64,000 nucleotides of DNA from Robertmurraya korlensis (GCF_023715225.1 NZ_JAMBNS010000002.1:354333-418332); one strand, 5' to 3'. Shown: positions 45,816-55,424, counted from the stretch's first letter. Numbers and translations are program-made. The notes: generated from the sequence alone by a model not told the origin.

Positions 45816-46271
45816 CTACTCGGCTTTTTCCATTTCATCTAAAACACGATTTACGCGTTTTTCTAGCATTTTCATTCCGCTTCCACCAGCTTGGAAATGA
45901 CGAAGATTTCCATCTTTATCAAATACATAGTAAGCAGGTACATATTGATTTTCAAATGCTTCCGTTAATTTATGTTCGCCGTCAACAAAGATTGGTTGTG
46001 TAATTCCATGTTCGTCAGCCGTTTTCTTGATTGCTTCAAGATCCAGATCTTCTTCACTTCTTGGCATATGAACAGCGATAACATTTAATTTATCCTTATA
46101 ATCATCACGGAATTGATTCACTTGTGGCATTGCCTCTTTACATAAGTAACAGCTTACTGACCAAAAGTGAATTAATGTAGGCTTTTCTCCGACTAAGTCA
46201 GCTTTCGCTACCTCACCATTTAACCATTCTGTTGCACCAGTTAACTCTGGCATTGGGGCTCTAAGTTTCAT
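45816..46271 (-). CDS. ykuV: YkuV, thiol-disulfide oxidoreductase
   Basis: 151 residues, thioredoxin/TlpA fold, no signal peptide. Active site is WSVSCYLCKEAMPQ with Cys41 and Cys44; the cis-Pro is in VPAYYVFD. The end AGGSGMKMLEKRVNRVLDEME matches YkuV. It probably reduces cytoplasmic thiols, perhaps with the peroxiredoxin YkuU next to it. The frame extends to 46301; ATG 46271 follows GGGAGAGTTG. Confidence 0.92.
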   Translation of the reverse strand: MKLRAPMPELTGATEWLNGEVAKADLVGEKPTLIHFWSVSCYLCKEAMPQVNQFRDDYKDKLNVIAVHMPRSEEDLDLEAIKKTADEHGITQPIFVDGEHKLTEAFENQYVPAYYVFDKDGNLRHFQAGGSGMKMLEKRVNRVLDEMEKAE

Positions 46272-46308
46272 TTTACAACTCTCCCTGTAAATAGTTTTCA
46301 TAACTTAA

Positions 46309-46340
46309 AGAAAAGACCTAACATTACGTTAAGGCCTTTT
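46309..46340 (-). terminator. Terminator between ykuU and ykuV
   Basis: AAAAGACCTAAC and GTTAAGGCCTTTT arms with one mismatch and a 5-nt loop. Confidence 0.75.
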
Positions 46341-46353
46341 CCACTTTTGTTGA

Positions 46354-46896
46354 TTAAAGAGTTTTTTGACCTGGCTTCCAGTTTGCTGGGCAAAGACCAC
46401 CAGTTTGTAGTGCTTGAAGCACACGTAATGTTTCATCTACGTCACGACCGATATTGTTGTGGTTTACTACAGAGTACATCATTTCTCCTTCTGGGCTGAT
46501 GATGAATAGACCACGTAATGCAATACCTTCTTCTTCAATTAATACTCCATATTCACGTGAAACAACATGGTTTGTATCAGCAGCTAAAGGATATTTAAGA
46601 TCACCAAGTCCGTTGTCTTTACGATCTGTGTTGATCCAAGCTAAGTGAGTATGAATCGTGTCAGTTGACACTCCAATTACTTCAGCATCAAGGTCTTCAA
46701 ACTCATCGTAACGATCAGACAATGCAGTAATTTCTGTAGGACATACGAAAGTGAAATCCATTGGGTAAAAGAATAGGACAGTCCACTTGTCGTTTTTCAT
46801 GTTTTCTTCAAGACTTACTTTACCGAATTCCTTATTTGCAAGTACAGCATCCATCGCAAAGCGTGGAGCTTGTTTTCCTACCATACGTTCTGCCAT
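46354..46896 (-). CDS. ykuU: YkuU, 2-Cys peroxiredoxin
   Basis: 180 residues, AhpC/Prx1-type. Peroxidatic Cys52 in FYPMDFTFVCPTE, resolving Cys169 in GGLCPANWKPGQ. It reduces hydrogen peroxide and alkyl hydroperoxides. ATG 46896 follows GGAGGGATTTATA. A strong sigma-A promoter precedes it. Confidence 0.94.
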   Translation of the reverse strand: MAERMVGKQAPRFAMDAVLANKEFGKVSLEENMKNDKWTVLFFYPMDFTFVCPTEITALSDRYDEFEDLDAEVIGVSTDTIHTHLAWINTDRKDNGLGDLKYPLAADTNHVVSREYGVLIEEEGIALRGLFIISPEGEMMYSVVNHNNIGRDVDETLRVLQALQTGGLCPANWKPGQKTL

Positions 46897-46951
46897 TATA
46901 AATCCCTCCGTGTAAAAATATGTAGATATTGTGAAAAAAAATACAAATACA

Positions 46952-46981
46952 ATTATAGTAGTAACCTACTGCTTGAGTCAA
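46952..46981 (-). promoter_or_regulatory. ykuU promoter
   Basis: Minus strand TTGACT (46976-46981), 18 nt, TATAAT (46952-46957). Confidence 0.7.
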
Positions 46982-47085
46982 TTGTTATGAAGGAATAGAT
47001 GTTAAAAAAGAGTTATTATTATTAAATTAGCACCTAACCCACTATATGGTTTGCCCTATTTTTTTGTAAAATAAACTCTCTTATA

Positions 47086-48207
47086 TTAATTTCCTTTATA
47101 ATTTAAGTATGAGGTTAGAAGCATAATCGCTTTCTCAATTGCGCCTTCATTTGGATTTAATTTTGAATGATGAAGTCCATACTCTGACTCAACTCCCAGC
47201 CAAAACATAAAGCCAGGTATCTCTTCTAGCATGTATCCAAAATCTTCTCCTGTCATCGCTTCCTTACATTCAATCACCTGAACTGAGGATTGTTCCTCGA
47301 CAAAATTCATAAATTCTCTTGTTAAGGAATGGTCATTATATACTTGATGATACATACTACCATAATCTATCTTAACCTCGCACTCATATCCAGTAGCTAC
47401 CCCTTGAACGATAGATTCAATTCTTTTCTTCACTTTTTTCATCGATTCAACCGAGAGGGTACGTATTGTGCCTTCTAGTCTTGCCTTCTCAGCAATGACA
47501 TTTTGAACAGTCCCACCAGTAATTTTTCCAATCGTTATAACGGCACTATCCAATGGGTCAACATTTCTACTGATAATCGTTTGTAGTTGACTTACAAGGC
47601 TGCAAGCGGCAATCACCATATCATTCGTTTGATGAGGATAGGCGGCATGTCCACCTTTTCCGACTAAGTCGATAAAAAGTTCAGATGTATTGGCAAATAA
47701 AAGGCCTTCTCTCGTTGCAATTGTACCAACAGGATACTCCGGTGCAATATGCAGGGCAATAATCATATCAGGCTTCCACTCTTGCATTTCCCTTGACTTC
47801 AGCATAGGTTCTGCCCCGCCAGGACCTTCCTCAGCAGGTTGAAATATAAACAGCATGTCATCCTGAATAGGGTGGTGGACAATGTGAGTTAAAACTCCTA
47901 ATCCAATACTCATATGAAAATCATGGCCACAAGCATGCATTTGTTCTGCATGAGTAGACTGAAAAGGAAGCAACGTTTCTTCTATTATTGGCAGTCCATC
48001 AATGTCGGCACGATAACCTATTAGTTTTTTTGGGTTTTGCCCATGTACCTTTACAAATAAACCTGTTTCCCATTTCTTTACTTCTAACCGCTCTTTTGGC
48101 AACGTTTCAATATATGATAGTAAATATTTCTGCGTTTTAAACTCCTGAAAGCCAAGCTCAGGGATTTGATGCAAGTCTCTCCGAATCTGAACAAACGGAT
48201 TACTCAT
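47086..48207 (-). CDS. ykuR: N-acetyldiaminopimelate deacetylase (YkuR)
   Basis: 373 residues, M20 metallopeptidase fold. Metal-site motifs: [11 protein letters not shown] (about 95-105), [24 protein letters not shown] and [11 protein letters not shown] near the C-terminus. With DapH and a transaminase it carries the acetylated diaminopimelate route used by bacilli for lysine and cell-wall synthesis. It is cotranscribed with dapH. ATG 48207 after AAAGGGGGAGAAGTA; the upstream ORF extension to 48261 overlaps the dapH terminator hairpin. Confidence 0.92.
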   Translation of the reverse strand: MSNPFVQIRRDLHQIPELGFQEFKTQKYLLSYIETLPKERLEVKKWETGLFVKVHGQNPKKLIGYRADIDGLPIIEETLLPFQSTHAEQMHACGHDFHMSIGLGVLTHIVHHPIQDDMLFIFQPAEEGPGGAEPMLKSREMQEWKPDMIIALHIAPEYPVGTIATREGLLFANTSELFIDLVGKGGHAAYPHQTNDMVIAACSLVSQLQTIISRNVDPLDSAVITIGKITGGTVQNVIAEKARLEGTIRTLSVESMKKVKKRIESIVQGVATGYECEVKIDYGSMYHQVYNDHSLTREFMNFVEEQSSVQVIECKEAMTGEDFGYMLEEIPGFMFWLGVESEYGLHHSKLNPNEGAIEKAIMLLTSYLNYKGN

Positions 48208-48230
48208 TACTTCTCCCCCTTTATTTAAGG

Positions 48231-48259
48231 AGAAAGCGTGGATAGGAATCCACGCTCTC
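48231..48259 (-). terminator. Hairpin in the dapH-ykuR gap
   Basis: Minus strand AGAGCGTGGAT, 4 nt, ATCCACGCTTTCT stem; no clean T-run after it, so partial termination or mRNA stabilisation is more likely than full termination. Confidence 0.55.
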
Positions 48260-48268
48260 AAAAATGTA

Positions 48269-48979
48269 TTATAGTTGACGTAACGCTTGGATTACTTCCG
48301 TTTTTGATAAGGTTTTCTCATCTGCTTGTTTGATAACACGAGCAGGAACACCTGCAACTACTGCACCAGCTGGAACGTCCTCGATAACAACTGCACCAGC
48401 AGCTACACGAGCACCTTTCCCAACGCGAATTCCTTCTAGTACAACAACGTTTGCTCCAATAACAACATCGTCTTCGATTACTACAGGGCTTGCAGAAGGC
48501 GGTTCAATAACGCCTGCTAACACAGATCCAGCACCGATATGGCAGTTTTTACCTACAGTAGCTCGTCCTCCTAAAACAACGTTCATGTCGATCATCGTTC
48601 CTTCACCAACTACCGCACCAATGTTAATAGACGCGCCCATCATGATAACAGCATTGTCACCAATTTCCACTTGATCCCGAATAACAGCACCTGGCTCAAT
48701 ACGTGCCTTAATGTTTTTCATATCTAAAAGTGGAATAGCTGAATTTCTTCTGTCATTTTCAACAACATAGTCCTCAATTTTTCCTTTATTTGCTTCTAAT
48801 GCTTCACTTACTTCGCTCCACTCACCAAATACAACTCCTGTATTTCCAGTGATAAAGGCCTTTGCGCTTGCACCAAAGTCAATTCCTTCAAGATCACCTT
48901 TTATGTATACCTTAACTGGTGTTGCTTTTTTGCTATTTTGAATAAACGAAATGATTTCGTTTGCATCCATCATTTTCAT
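48269..48979 (-). CDS. dapH: Tetrahydrodipicolinate N-acetyltransferase DapH (YkuQ)
   Basis: 236 residues. N-terminal small domain (about 1-80), then a left-handed parallel beta-helix with hexapeptide repeats (e.g. [93 protein letters not shown]). Makes N-acetyl-2-amino-6-oxopimelate. ATG 48979 follows GGAGGGAAAATA. The gene downstream, ykuR, is the next but one step of the same path. Confidence 0.95.
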   Translation of the reverse strand: MKMMDANEIISFIQNSKKATPVKVYIKGDLEGIDFGASAKAFITGNTGVVFGEWSEVSEALEANKGKIEDYVVENDRRNSAIPLLDMKNIKARIEPGAVIRDQVEIGDNAVIMMGASINIGAVVGEGTMIDMNVVLGGRATVGKNCHIGAGSVLAGVIEPPSASPVVIEDDVVIGANVVVLEGIRVGKGARVAAGAVVIEDVPAGAVVAGVPARVIKQADEKTLSKTEVIQALRQL

Positions 48980-49052
48980 TATTTTCCCTCCAATTTGTAC
49001 AATCTAAAAATTACTTTAACAAACAACCGCATTCAAGACAAGTGAGAACCCT

Positions 49053-49931
49053 TTAGCTTTCATTAATAAATTCTTTAATAATTTCCACAAATGCTTGGAC
49101 TTGTTTTAGCTTAAAGGAAGATTCATACCCCATAAGCCAAGTGTCCCGTCTTAAGGGCATTCCGGCTTCGTCAAGTAGCGGAATCTTAAATATATCATTA
49201 TCCATCTGATTTAATGTAATTGCCGGTAATATGGCAAAACCAATTCCATTTAAAGCCATCTGTTTACATGTTTCAATTTGATCCACAACTAATGTTCTTT
49301 TTGGTGAAGTTTGAAAATTACGGTACCACCAATCTTGGATTTCCTGAAAATAATTGGAATCGCTTTTAAACTGAATAAATGGCCGATCTGTTTTCAATAC
49401 CTGCTCCGGGCTAGTAATCACCTTATCCACTAAATAGAGACTATCTTCGAACAAATGCATCTTTACGCCCTTCCACTCAGGTGTTCCACGGATGATTCCA
49501 ATATGTGCCTGATCTTCATATAGCGCCTTTGAAATCTCACTACTCCAGCCGGTTATTAGAGCTATTTTTGCATGAGGATATCTGTTCATGTATTTCTTTA
49601 GTACTTTGGGAAGCCAGTTTTGACCAACTATGGAAGCTACAGCTATTTTTAACGTTCCATATACTTCTGTATCAAGACCGTGAATCGCTTCTTTTACTTT
49701 TTCTTCTTTCCCTAATACTTCGTTGGCAAACTCAATAACAAGTTCTCCTGCCGGTGTTAGTGTTAATCCCTTTTGTGAACGAATAAATAGCTTAGTTCCC
49801 CATTCTTTCTCAATTGTTTGTAGTCTTTGGGAAAGGGCAGGCTGAGAAACAAATAATCGCTCAGCGGCTTTTCTCATATTCATTTCAGTTGCTAGTACGG
49901 ATAATAGTTGAAACTCTGATAGTGTAGACAC
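49053..49931 (-). CDS. ccpC: CcpC, LysR-type transcription regulator
   Basis: 292 residues. N-terminal winged helix (SEFQLLSVLATEMNMRKAAERLFVSQPALSQRLQTIEKEWG, about 5-45) and C-terminal effector domain. Length and neighbours (ykuL, dapH) match CcpC, the citrate-responsive repressor of citZ and citB. The window's pycA and pdh operon are linked to the same metabolic node, but no CcpC site is claimed here. ATG start at 49931 after GAGGGATGT. Confidence 0.88.
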   Translation of the reverse strand: MSTLSEFQLLSVLATEMNMRKAAERLFVSQPALSQRLQTIEKEWGTKLFIRSQKGLTLTPAGELVIEFANEVLGKEEKVKEAIHGLDTEVYGTLKIAVASIVGQNWLPKVLKKYMNRYPHAKIALITGWSSEISKALYEDQAHIGIIRGTPEWKGVKMHLFEDSLYLVDKVITSPEQVLKTDRPFIQFKSDSNYFQEIQDWWYRNFQTSPKRTLVVDQIETCKQMALNGIGFAILPAITLNQMDNDIFKIPLLDEAGMPLRRDTWLMGYESSFKLKQVQAFVEIIKEFINES

Positions 49932-49971
49932 AACATCCCTCGGTTAATAAGTTTTACTTATATTATAATTG

Positions 49972-49993
49972 AAAAAAGCCCCCAAATGGGAGC
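49972..49993 (-). terminator. Terminator after darB
   Basis: Minus strand GCTCCCATTTGGGGGC stem followed by TTTTTT. Confidence 0.85.
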
Positions 49994-49999
49994 ATATCT

Positions 50000-50443
50000 T
50001 TATTTATTTAATTTTTTTATATGCTTATTTAAGTGAAACAAAACAGTTCTGCGAGTTAAAATTCCTTCAAAAATCCCGTCTGAACTTTCGATACAAATAA
50101 ACGGGTGATCAATAAGAGTTTCAAGAGAGCTTTGTATACTGGCATCAATTGATATCCGAGGAACATCTTCATTCATGACCTCTTCCACCTTCTTTTCCTC
50201 AAGCTTCTCAAACTCAATCCGCTCAAGACCTAATATAGACTCCATAATAATCGGAGTACTTATTAATCCATGAAGCTTATAATGTGGATCAAGAACAGGT
50301 ATAGCCGTATAGCCACTTTTTGTTAACACCAATAAAGCATGTTCTAAATTGTTTTTAACTTGCACATGTGCAACGCGTTCAGATGGTATCATCAAATCTC
50401 TAATATTAATTTCTAAAAATTCCCCACTGTGAAGACTTATCAT
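50000..50443 (-). CDS. darB: DarB (YkuL), c-di-AMP-binding CBS protein
   Basis: 147 residues with two CBS motifs: INIRDLMIPSERVAHVQVKNNLEHALLVLTKSGYTAIPVLDPHYKLHGLI (quoted as a region, about 12-61) and VEEVMNEDVPRISIDASIQ. It matches YkuL/CbpB, the c-di-AMP receptor DarB, which in B. subtilis stimulates Rel and also acts on pyruvate carboxylase, whose gene is at 13624. ATG 50443 follows AGGAGTTTTCGACA. Own terminator. Confidence 0.9.
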   Translation of the reverse strand: MISLHSGEFLEINIRDLMIPSERVAHVQVKNNLEHALLVLTKSGYTAIPVLDPHYKLHGLISTPIIMESILGLERIEFEKLEEKKVEEVMNEDVPRISIDASIQSSLETLIDHPFICIESSDGIFEGILTRRTVLFHLNKHIKKLNK

Positions 50444-50530
50444 TGTCGAAAACTCCTCATCTCTTGTTTTCAGCTATATTTATTTTATCACAGTTTGAAA
50501 GGGTTTGCTCTTTTTAACTTCTTTACATAC

Positions 50531-50554
50531 AAAAGGGACCATTAAATGGTCCCT
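50531..50554 (-). terminator. Terminator after ykuJ
   Basis: AGGGACCATT and AATGGTCCCT arms followed on the minus strand by TTTTG. Confidence 0.85.
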
Positions 50555-50568
50555 CTATGTATAGGTGG

Positions 50569-50805
50569 TTACTGTATGAGATCAAAGATTTCAATAGTAA
50601 TCATATCGATGTTGTCGAATTGGTATCTCTTCGGTTTTTCTTTGTCATTGTATACTTCTAGTTCAAATGTTTCTGTTTTTGGGTGAAAAGTAACCTGACA
50701 CTTTCTTTCTCCATTAACTTCAAAAAAGCGTTGAGCTGGCTCACCTGAGCTCGCTTGCTCTTGAAGATTTTTTAAACGCGTAATGATTCCTTGAAGCTGC
50801 GACAT
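50569..50805 (-). CDS. ykuJ: YkuJ family protein
   Basis: 78 residues, soluble. MSQLQGIITRLKNLQEQ at the start and YQFDNIDMITIEIFDLIQ at the end match YkuJ of B. subtilis. It is a small alpha/beta protein of known fold and unknown role. ATG 50805 with GAAAGGAGAGAG upstream. Confidence 0.9.
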   Translation of the reverse strand: MSQLQGIITRLKNLQEQASSGEPAQRFFEVNGERKCQVTFHPKTETFELEVYNDKEKPKRYQFDNIDMITIEIFDLIQ

Positions 50806-50982
50806 ACTCTCTCTCCTTTCGAAACAAACCTATTCATACTCCTAGGTTTCTCTTTTGACATGTTTCTATACGAAAAAAGAAATCAGAAAATTCGTGCCAT
50901 CCTTCTTTACATGCCAATATTAACAGCATAAAATAATGAAGGGTATTTGTACAAGGAAAAGTATAAAAAAGGAGGTTTTTTT

Positions 50983-51933
50983 TTGAAAAATGTAGTGAAA
51001 CTCCTCGAAAATTTGTACATTATTGACGGTCATGACTTAGGACTTATGAATAGAACGGGTAGCTACGTTCTATTTGCCGACGAACTTACTATCATCGAAA
51101 CGAGTGCTAGCCCCTCTGTCCCATACATCCTGGCTGGATTACAGGAACTAGGGTTCAAGCCTAGTCAGGTCAAGAACATTATTGTTACACATATCCATCT
51201 TGATCATGCTGGTGGTGCTGGGCTCTTACTACAATCCTGTCCGAATGCAACTGTCTATGTTCACCCTGCTGGTAAAAAACATTTAATTGATCCTATTAGA
51301 TTAATTGCTGGAGCAAAAGCGGTGTATGGAGATCGATTTGATGAGCTGTTTGACCCAATCGTTCCTATTCCTGAAGATCGTATAAGGTCGATGGAACATG
51401 AAGAAAAGCTTCAAATAGGTTCACATCATGTACTCACCTTCTATCACACACCGGGACATGCGAATCATCATGTTAGTATTTTTGATGAATTCAATAAGGC
51501 ACTCTTTACAGGAGATACTGCGGGTGTATACTATCCGGACTTAGAAGATACAGGTGTAAAGCTTTATTTGCCATCAACTTCGCCCAATCAATTTCATCCT
51601 GACAAAATGCGTCAGTCTCTTCATATGTTCAGCGAGCTAAAACCGCAATACCTCTGTTTTGGGCATTATGGAATTACTGAGCAACCCAAAGAAGTGTTTA
51701 TACAAGTAGAGAGCTGGCTTGATCGTTTTGTAGAGCAAGGTAAAAAAGCATATGAAGCTCGTACTTCTTTTGAAGACCGTGTTCAATTAGCCTTTAATTA
51801 CTTATATGAAATGATACAAGATCATTTAGAATCTTATTCTATATCAAAAAAACATAAAGTAAATGAGGTCATCTCTTTAGACTTGAGTATATGTGCTATG
51901 GGATTAATTGATTTTATCGATAAACAAAAATAA
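50983..51933 (+). CDS. Metallo-beta-lactamase-fold hydrolase
   Basis: 316 residues. Metal motif THIHLDHAGG (His/His/Asp/His, about 77-83) with further ligands in YHTPGHANHH, FTGDTAGV and GHYG. The C-terminal 70 residues are an extra helical part (QLAFNYLYEMIQDHLESY). Substrate unknown; glyoxalase II-like or quorum-quenching lactonase-like are guesses only. Frame opens at 50947, but the TTG 50983 lies 7 nt after GGAGG and gives the usual start KNVVKLLENLYIIDG. It is followed after 20 nt by a glutaredoxin gene. Confidence 0.8.
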   Translation: MKNVVKLLENLYIIDGHDLGLMNRTGSYVLFADELTIIETSASPSVPYILAGLQELGFKPSQVKNIIVTHIHLDHAGGAGLLLQSCPNATVYVHPAGKKHLIDPIRLIAGAKAVYGDRFDELFDPIVPIPEDRIRSMEHEEKLQIGSHHVLTFYHTPGHANHHVSIFDEFNKALFTGDTAGVYYPDLEDTGVKLYLPSTSPNQFHPDKMRQSLHMFSELKPQYLCFGHYGITEQPKEVFIQVESWLDRFVEQGKKAYEARTSFEDRVQLAFNYLYEMIQDHLESYSISKKHKVNEVISLDLSICAMGLIDFIDKQK

Positions 51934-51953
51934 ACCTAGAATAGAGGAATACA

Positions 51954-52199
51954 ATGAACAAAGTTACCTTATACACCCAGCCTGGCTGTCCCCCTTGCGA
52001 ATTTACGAAAAACTTTTTTACTGATCAAAATATCTCTTATGAAGTAAAGGATATTAAAAAAGATTCATCCGCTCGAGATGAATTAATTAAGCTTGGTTCT
52101 TACTCTACACCAACCATTGTAATTAATGGAGATGTGATTATTGGATTTGAACAAGAGAGAATTTTAAAAGCGCTTGGTCTATCAAACAAAAACGAGTAG
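51954..52199 (+). CDS. Glutaredoxin-like protein (NrdH type)
   Basis: 81 residues, one thioredoxin-fold domain. Active site QPGCPPCEFTK with Cys12 and Cys15, cis-Pro motif STPTIVING, and VIIGFEQERILKAL. It probably reduces protein disulfides using thioredoxin reductase or a bacillithiol-linked system. Runs from the MBL gene (20-nt gap), so likely an operon with it. Confidence 0.85.
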   Translation: MNKVTLYTQPGCPPCEFTKNFFTDQNISYEVKDIKKDSSARDELIKLGSYSTPTIVINGDVIIGFEQERILKALGLSNKNE

Positions 52200-52223
52200 A
52201 GCTTTTATTTCGCTCTACTCGTT
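52191..52223. terminator. Bidirectional terminator after the glutaredoxin gene
   Basis: AACGAGTAGAGC, then GCTCTACTCGTT, with a T-rich loop; perfect 12-bp arms. Confidence 0.9.
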
Positions 52224-52850
52224 TCCAAATGCTATATAATGATTGAAAAAGCTCGCGGTCAGCTTTATATGGTGAAGAGTACTAATCATTAGTGCTTGAA
52301 ATGGATTGTTTTTTTCAAGGCTACTCTTTTTGTTCTCTTCTTTTTCAGGAACAATATCTGTGGATGGATTAAAATCGTACAAATAATCACTTACCTTCCA
52401 ATCCCCTGTATTTTCCTTTTTCAAAATGATCGCTTCATAATGGTCTTTGTAAGATACCGGTCCCTCATTTTGCCCTTCAAAAAATTCATACACATAAATA
52501 CTGTTTTTATTTATAACTATTTCCGTTCGGTCAGAAAATTGAAAAAACGGAATGTAGTAAGGTGCAAAATCTGTTCCATATGTAAACTGTAATCCATTTT
52601 CCTCCACAATATTTTCCTTTTTAAAAAGCTGATTATAGGAATCCGTAAAGTAAGGCTTTAAAATCGAATTTACTTCTTCTTCTGTTCTTCCTTCTTCGCT
52701 TAACGTCACTTGCGCCTGAAACGCTTCATGTAAAAAACCAAGAACATCTTCTCTGGTTTCAATCGTTGAATTGGAAGCAGCTTGTCCAATTAAAGGAAAA
52801 AAGAATAGAATGGAAAATACCAATAATAGCATACGTTTTTTTCGACTCAT
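52215..52850 (-). CDS. Secreted protein of unknown function, DUF3993-like
   Basis: 211 residues with a Sec signal peptide (SRKKRMLLLVFSILFFFPLIGQAAS). The mature part has an SnoaL/NTF2-like rhythm (VLGFLHEAFQAQVTLSEEGRTEEEVNSILKPYFTDSYNQLF) and strands at TEIVINKNSIYVYEFFEG. I think of DUF3993 (YkuH-type), which would fit the neighbourhood, but with modest certainty. The ORF opens at 52913; ATG 52850 begins the signal peptide. Confidence 0.6.
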   Translation of the reverse strand: MSRKKRMLLLVFSILFFFPLIGQAASNSTIETREDVLGFLHEAFQAQVTLSEEGRTEEEVNSILKPYFTDSYNQLFKKENIVEENGLQFTYGTDFAPYYIPFFQFSDRTEIVINKNSIYVYEFFEGQNEGPVSYKDHYEAIILKKENTGDWKVSDYLYDFNPSTDIVPEKEENKKSSLEKNNPFQALMISTLHHIKLTASFFNHYIAFGNE

Positions 52851-53060
52851 AAGCTCACTTTCCCTTCCTCGTAATAATTTCCATTTTAACAACAATTCCA
52901 TCCATTGATGCACGCATTCGTTCGTAAAATAACGCGCTAATCTGACATTTATATAGATGAAGTTACCCTTTGTGACAACAGATATAACTTTTTATGAAGA
53001 AAAAGGCGAAAAAATAAGGAAAAATACCTACAAAGAGAAAAAAAGTGTCTCACAAAGACA

Positions 53061-53087
53061 AAAAAACCCCTAAAATAGAGGTTTTTA
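53061..53087 (-). terminator. Terminator after the 76-residue membrane gene
   Basis: Minus strand AAAAACCTCTATTTTAGGGG stem with one mismatch then TTTTTT. Confidence 0.75.
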
Positions 53088-53315
53088 CGAAAGATTATAA
53101 AATAAAATAATTAGAATCAGCAGCAAAAAGAATATCCCATATGTTAGAAAAACCGGATTTCGCATATAAATATGCGATTGTACCTTTGTGGGAAGAGGTG
53201 TATCCGACTCTGGTTTTAATTGCTTTGGTCTTCTTGTGACGGCTAAAGTATACCCTAATGAAAAAACGAGGACACCCATGGAAATAAATAATAAGATTGA
53301 CATATAGGTACTCAA
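53085..53315 (-). CDS. Unrecognised small two-helix membrane protein
   Basis: 76 residues. Helix 1 (LLFISMGVLVFSLGYTLAV), a basic turn RRPKQLKPESD, then helix 2 (VFLTYGIFFLLLILIILFY). TTG start at 53315 follows AGGAGGAG. It lies 80 nt after ykuI on the same strand and before a terminator; no family recognised. Confidence 0.65.
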   Translation of the reverse strand: MSTYMSILLFISMGVLVFSLGYTLAVTRRPKQLKPESDTPLPTKVQSHIYMRNPVFLTYGIFFLLLILIILFYNLS

Positions 53316-53396
53316 GGAGAACTCCTCCTTTATATTTTGTCATATCTATACGATTCCACAATCGTCCTCGTTTATTCTTTTTATGAGAAGGGCAAA

Positions 53397-54611
53397 TTAT
53401 AACAAACCATCGTTGTCATAAAGAAAGGCGTACGAAAGGTCAATAAACAAGTAATGCTTTGAACTTAGTGGGTAAGAAAATGTTCGAATGTTATCACCAA
53501 TTTCAATATCGCTGTATACATCTGATAAAATGCCTTTTTTCTCTAAGCGCATTTTATGAATATTTTCTAAAAAATAAGGTCTCCAGCTCCAGTTTTTATT
53601 CATATATTCGGCTTGGCTAACCCATTCGTGATCACCTTTAAATAAGTTTGGTGATACTTGGAAACCATCTTCGTCACAAATGTATAAGCGAAAAGCGATT
53701 GAATCTAATTCCTTCGTTAAGGATCCTAAAAATTCCTCATACTTTTCTTGCTTTTTATATTTGGACACCAAGTCCTGCATTCGAAGTTGAAAAGATTCTG
53801 TGATTTGATGTAAAGTTTCTATTCGTTTTTTCTCATAGGCAATAAAACGGTGAAACTCTTCTTTTAGTTTATCCTTTAAAATGGTACGTCCTACAAAATC
53901 TTTAGCAGGTTTATGTAAGTAAAATCCTTGGTAATACCTGCCTCCATTTTTCCAAGCGAATTGGAGTTGGTAGACCATTTCAATGTTTTCAAAGAGCAAG
54001 GTTGCACCAATTTTGCGCGCAAGTAGTGAAAGTGAGTACAAGATATCTTGAAACCCTTGCGAAGCACGATTAGAACGAAGGGCACGCAAGTCCACTTTCA
54101 AAATATTAGGAGAAAGCTGGCCAATTCGATCCAAGTGACTGCTTTCATGACCAAGCTTATCTATCGCTATTTTAATCCCTAGCGTCTTTAAATAATTTAG
54201 GAAATGATCTAGTTGATCAAGCTCACCTTTATAATTAGCTTCTGAAATTTCAAGCACATATCTATTTAATGGCAACCCAAGCTCTTCGTATTCGTGCAGT
54301 ACTTCTAAAAAAGGATCATCCGCCCCCTTCATCAACAAATCCGCATCTCTGTTAATAAAGATTAAGAGGGGTTCATCAACCTCTAGAAAACGGTCGAGTG
54401 CTTTTTTTAATACAACCTGGTCAACTTCCGTTCGATATTCTTCGGGAATACTTGAGTCATGAAAAAACGGACCAAGGCTAATATATTCCGAGCCATCATA
54501 ATATCTTCCTAATACCTCATAACCAATAACCTGGTGTTCATCCGCACTGAATATCGGTTGAAAAAAAGGCAGTACATTTTCAAGATCTGTTAAGATATCC
54601 AATGCATCCAA
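53397..54611 (-). CDS. ykuI: YkuI-like EAL-domain protein with degenerate active site
   Basis: 404 residues: EAL domain (about 10-245) and a C-terminal PAS-like domain (about 270-400). The EAL signature reads YEVLGR (residues 31-36), Val replacing Ala, and the DDFG loop reads DKLG. In B. subtilis YkuI binds c-di-GMP but shows no phosphodiesterase activity. ATG 54611 preceded by AAGGAGCGATCG. Role is probably as a c-di-GMP receptor. Confidence 0.9.
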   Translation of the reverse strand: MDALDILTDLENVLPFFQPIFSADEHQVIGYEVLGRYYDGSEYISLGPFFHDSSIPEEYRTEVDQVVLKKALDRFLEVDEPLLIFINRDADLLMKGADDPFLEVLHEYEELGLPLNRYVLEISEANYKGELDQLDHFLNYLKTLGIKIAIDKLGHESSHLDRIGQLSPNILKVDLRALRSNRASQGFQDILYSLSLLARKIGATLLFENIEMVYQLQFAWKNGGRYYQGFYLHKPAKDFVGRTILKDKLKEEFHRFIAYEKKRIETLHQITESFQLRMQDLVSKYKKQEKYEEFLGSLTKELDSIAFRLYICDEDGFQVSPNLFKGDHEWVSQAEYMNKNWSWRPYFLENIHKMRLEKKGILSDVYSDIEIGDNIRTFSYPLSSKHYLFIDLSYAFLYDNDGLL

Positions 54612-54761
54612 TTACGATCGCTCCTTACATCCATCTTTTCAATAATTATACCATAAAAAGGCTTAATATTCCTTTTCCATGAACCTCTTCCATAAACCTT
54701 ACCTTATAATCACCTTTCCTTTTTTGCATTCTAAGCTTAACCACCGAAAGGAAGGTACAAA

Positions 54762-55424
54762 ATGAAAATAAAATCAATATTTCTATCCGTTCTTTTAGTG
54801 ATGAGCATTCCTTTCTCAGCATTCGCTCAGAATAACGCTTTGCTGGATGTTCCTTTAATCAAGCAAAATCCAGAGTTAAGGTATGGTTGTGAGGTTACAA
54901 GCCTCGCTATGATGCTACAATTTGCTGGAGTGCATACAAATAAAATGGATCTTTACAATAAAATAAAAAAGGACAATGATCCATTGGTAAAACAAAATGG
55001 TGATATTCTACGTTGGGGAGATCCAGATGTAGGATTTGTAGGTGATATGACTGGCCAAAGAGCTGGATATGCGGTATTTGATGGACCCATGATTGATTTA
55101 ATTAATACTTATCTGCCGGGAAAAGCCATTAATTTAACCCGTAAACCTTTTCATGAACTTGAAGCACATGTTGCAAAGGGCTTTCCAGTTGTAGTTTGGA
55201 CAACTGGTGACTACCGTTTGCCAGACAGACCAGAATCTTGGATGCATGGTAATAAAAGAATAGATACACCTCTAGATTTGCATGCGGTCGTTCTTGTTGG
55301 CTATGATCAATCATTTGTTTATTTGAATGATCCTTTATCCGGTAGAAAACAGGTAAAAGTGAATAAGCCACAATTTCTACAGTCCTGGAACGCATTAAAA
55401 AATAGGGCGGTTAGCTATCAATAA
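54762..55424 (+). CDS. Secreted C39-like cysteine peptidase family protein
   Basis: 220 residues. Sec signal (KIKSIFLSVLLVMSIPFSAFAQ), then a papain-like fold in the C39_2 arrangement: Cys in RYGCEVTSLAMMLQFAG (about residue 42), His in DLHAVVLVGYD and Asn/Asp in YLNDPLSG. It is probably extracytoplasmic; whether it cleaves peptides or is a cell-wall hydrolase is open. ATG 54762 follows GAAAGGAAGGTACAAA. Confidence 0.8.
   Translation: MKIKSIFLSVLLVMSIPFSAFAQNNALLDVPLIKQNPELRYGCEVTSLAMMLQFAGVHTNKMDLYNKIKKDNDPLVKQNGDILRWGDPDVGFVGDMTGQRAGYAVFDGPMIDLINTYLPGKAINLTRKPFHELEAHVAKGFPVVVWTTGDYRLPDRPESWMHGNKRIDTPLDLHAVVLVGYDQSFVYLNDPLSGRKQVKVNKPQFLQSWNALKNRAVSYQ

Noticed and set aside
48330..48674. 114-residue Thr/Ala-rich frame opposite dapH
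   Set aside because: Artefact of the hexapeptide repeats of dapH read on the other strand.
50983..51933. Calling the MBL protein a quorum-quenching lactonase
   Set aside because: The HxHxDH motif is shared by many hydrolases; no AiiA-specific residues can be claimed by eye.
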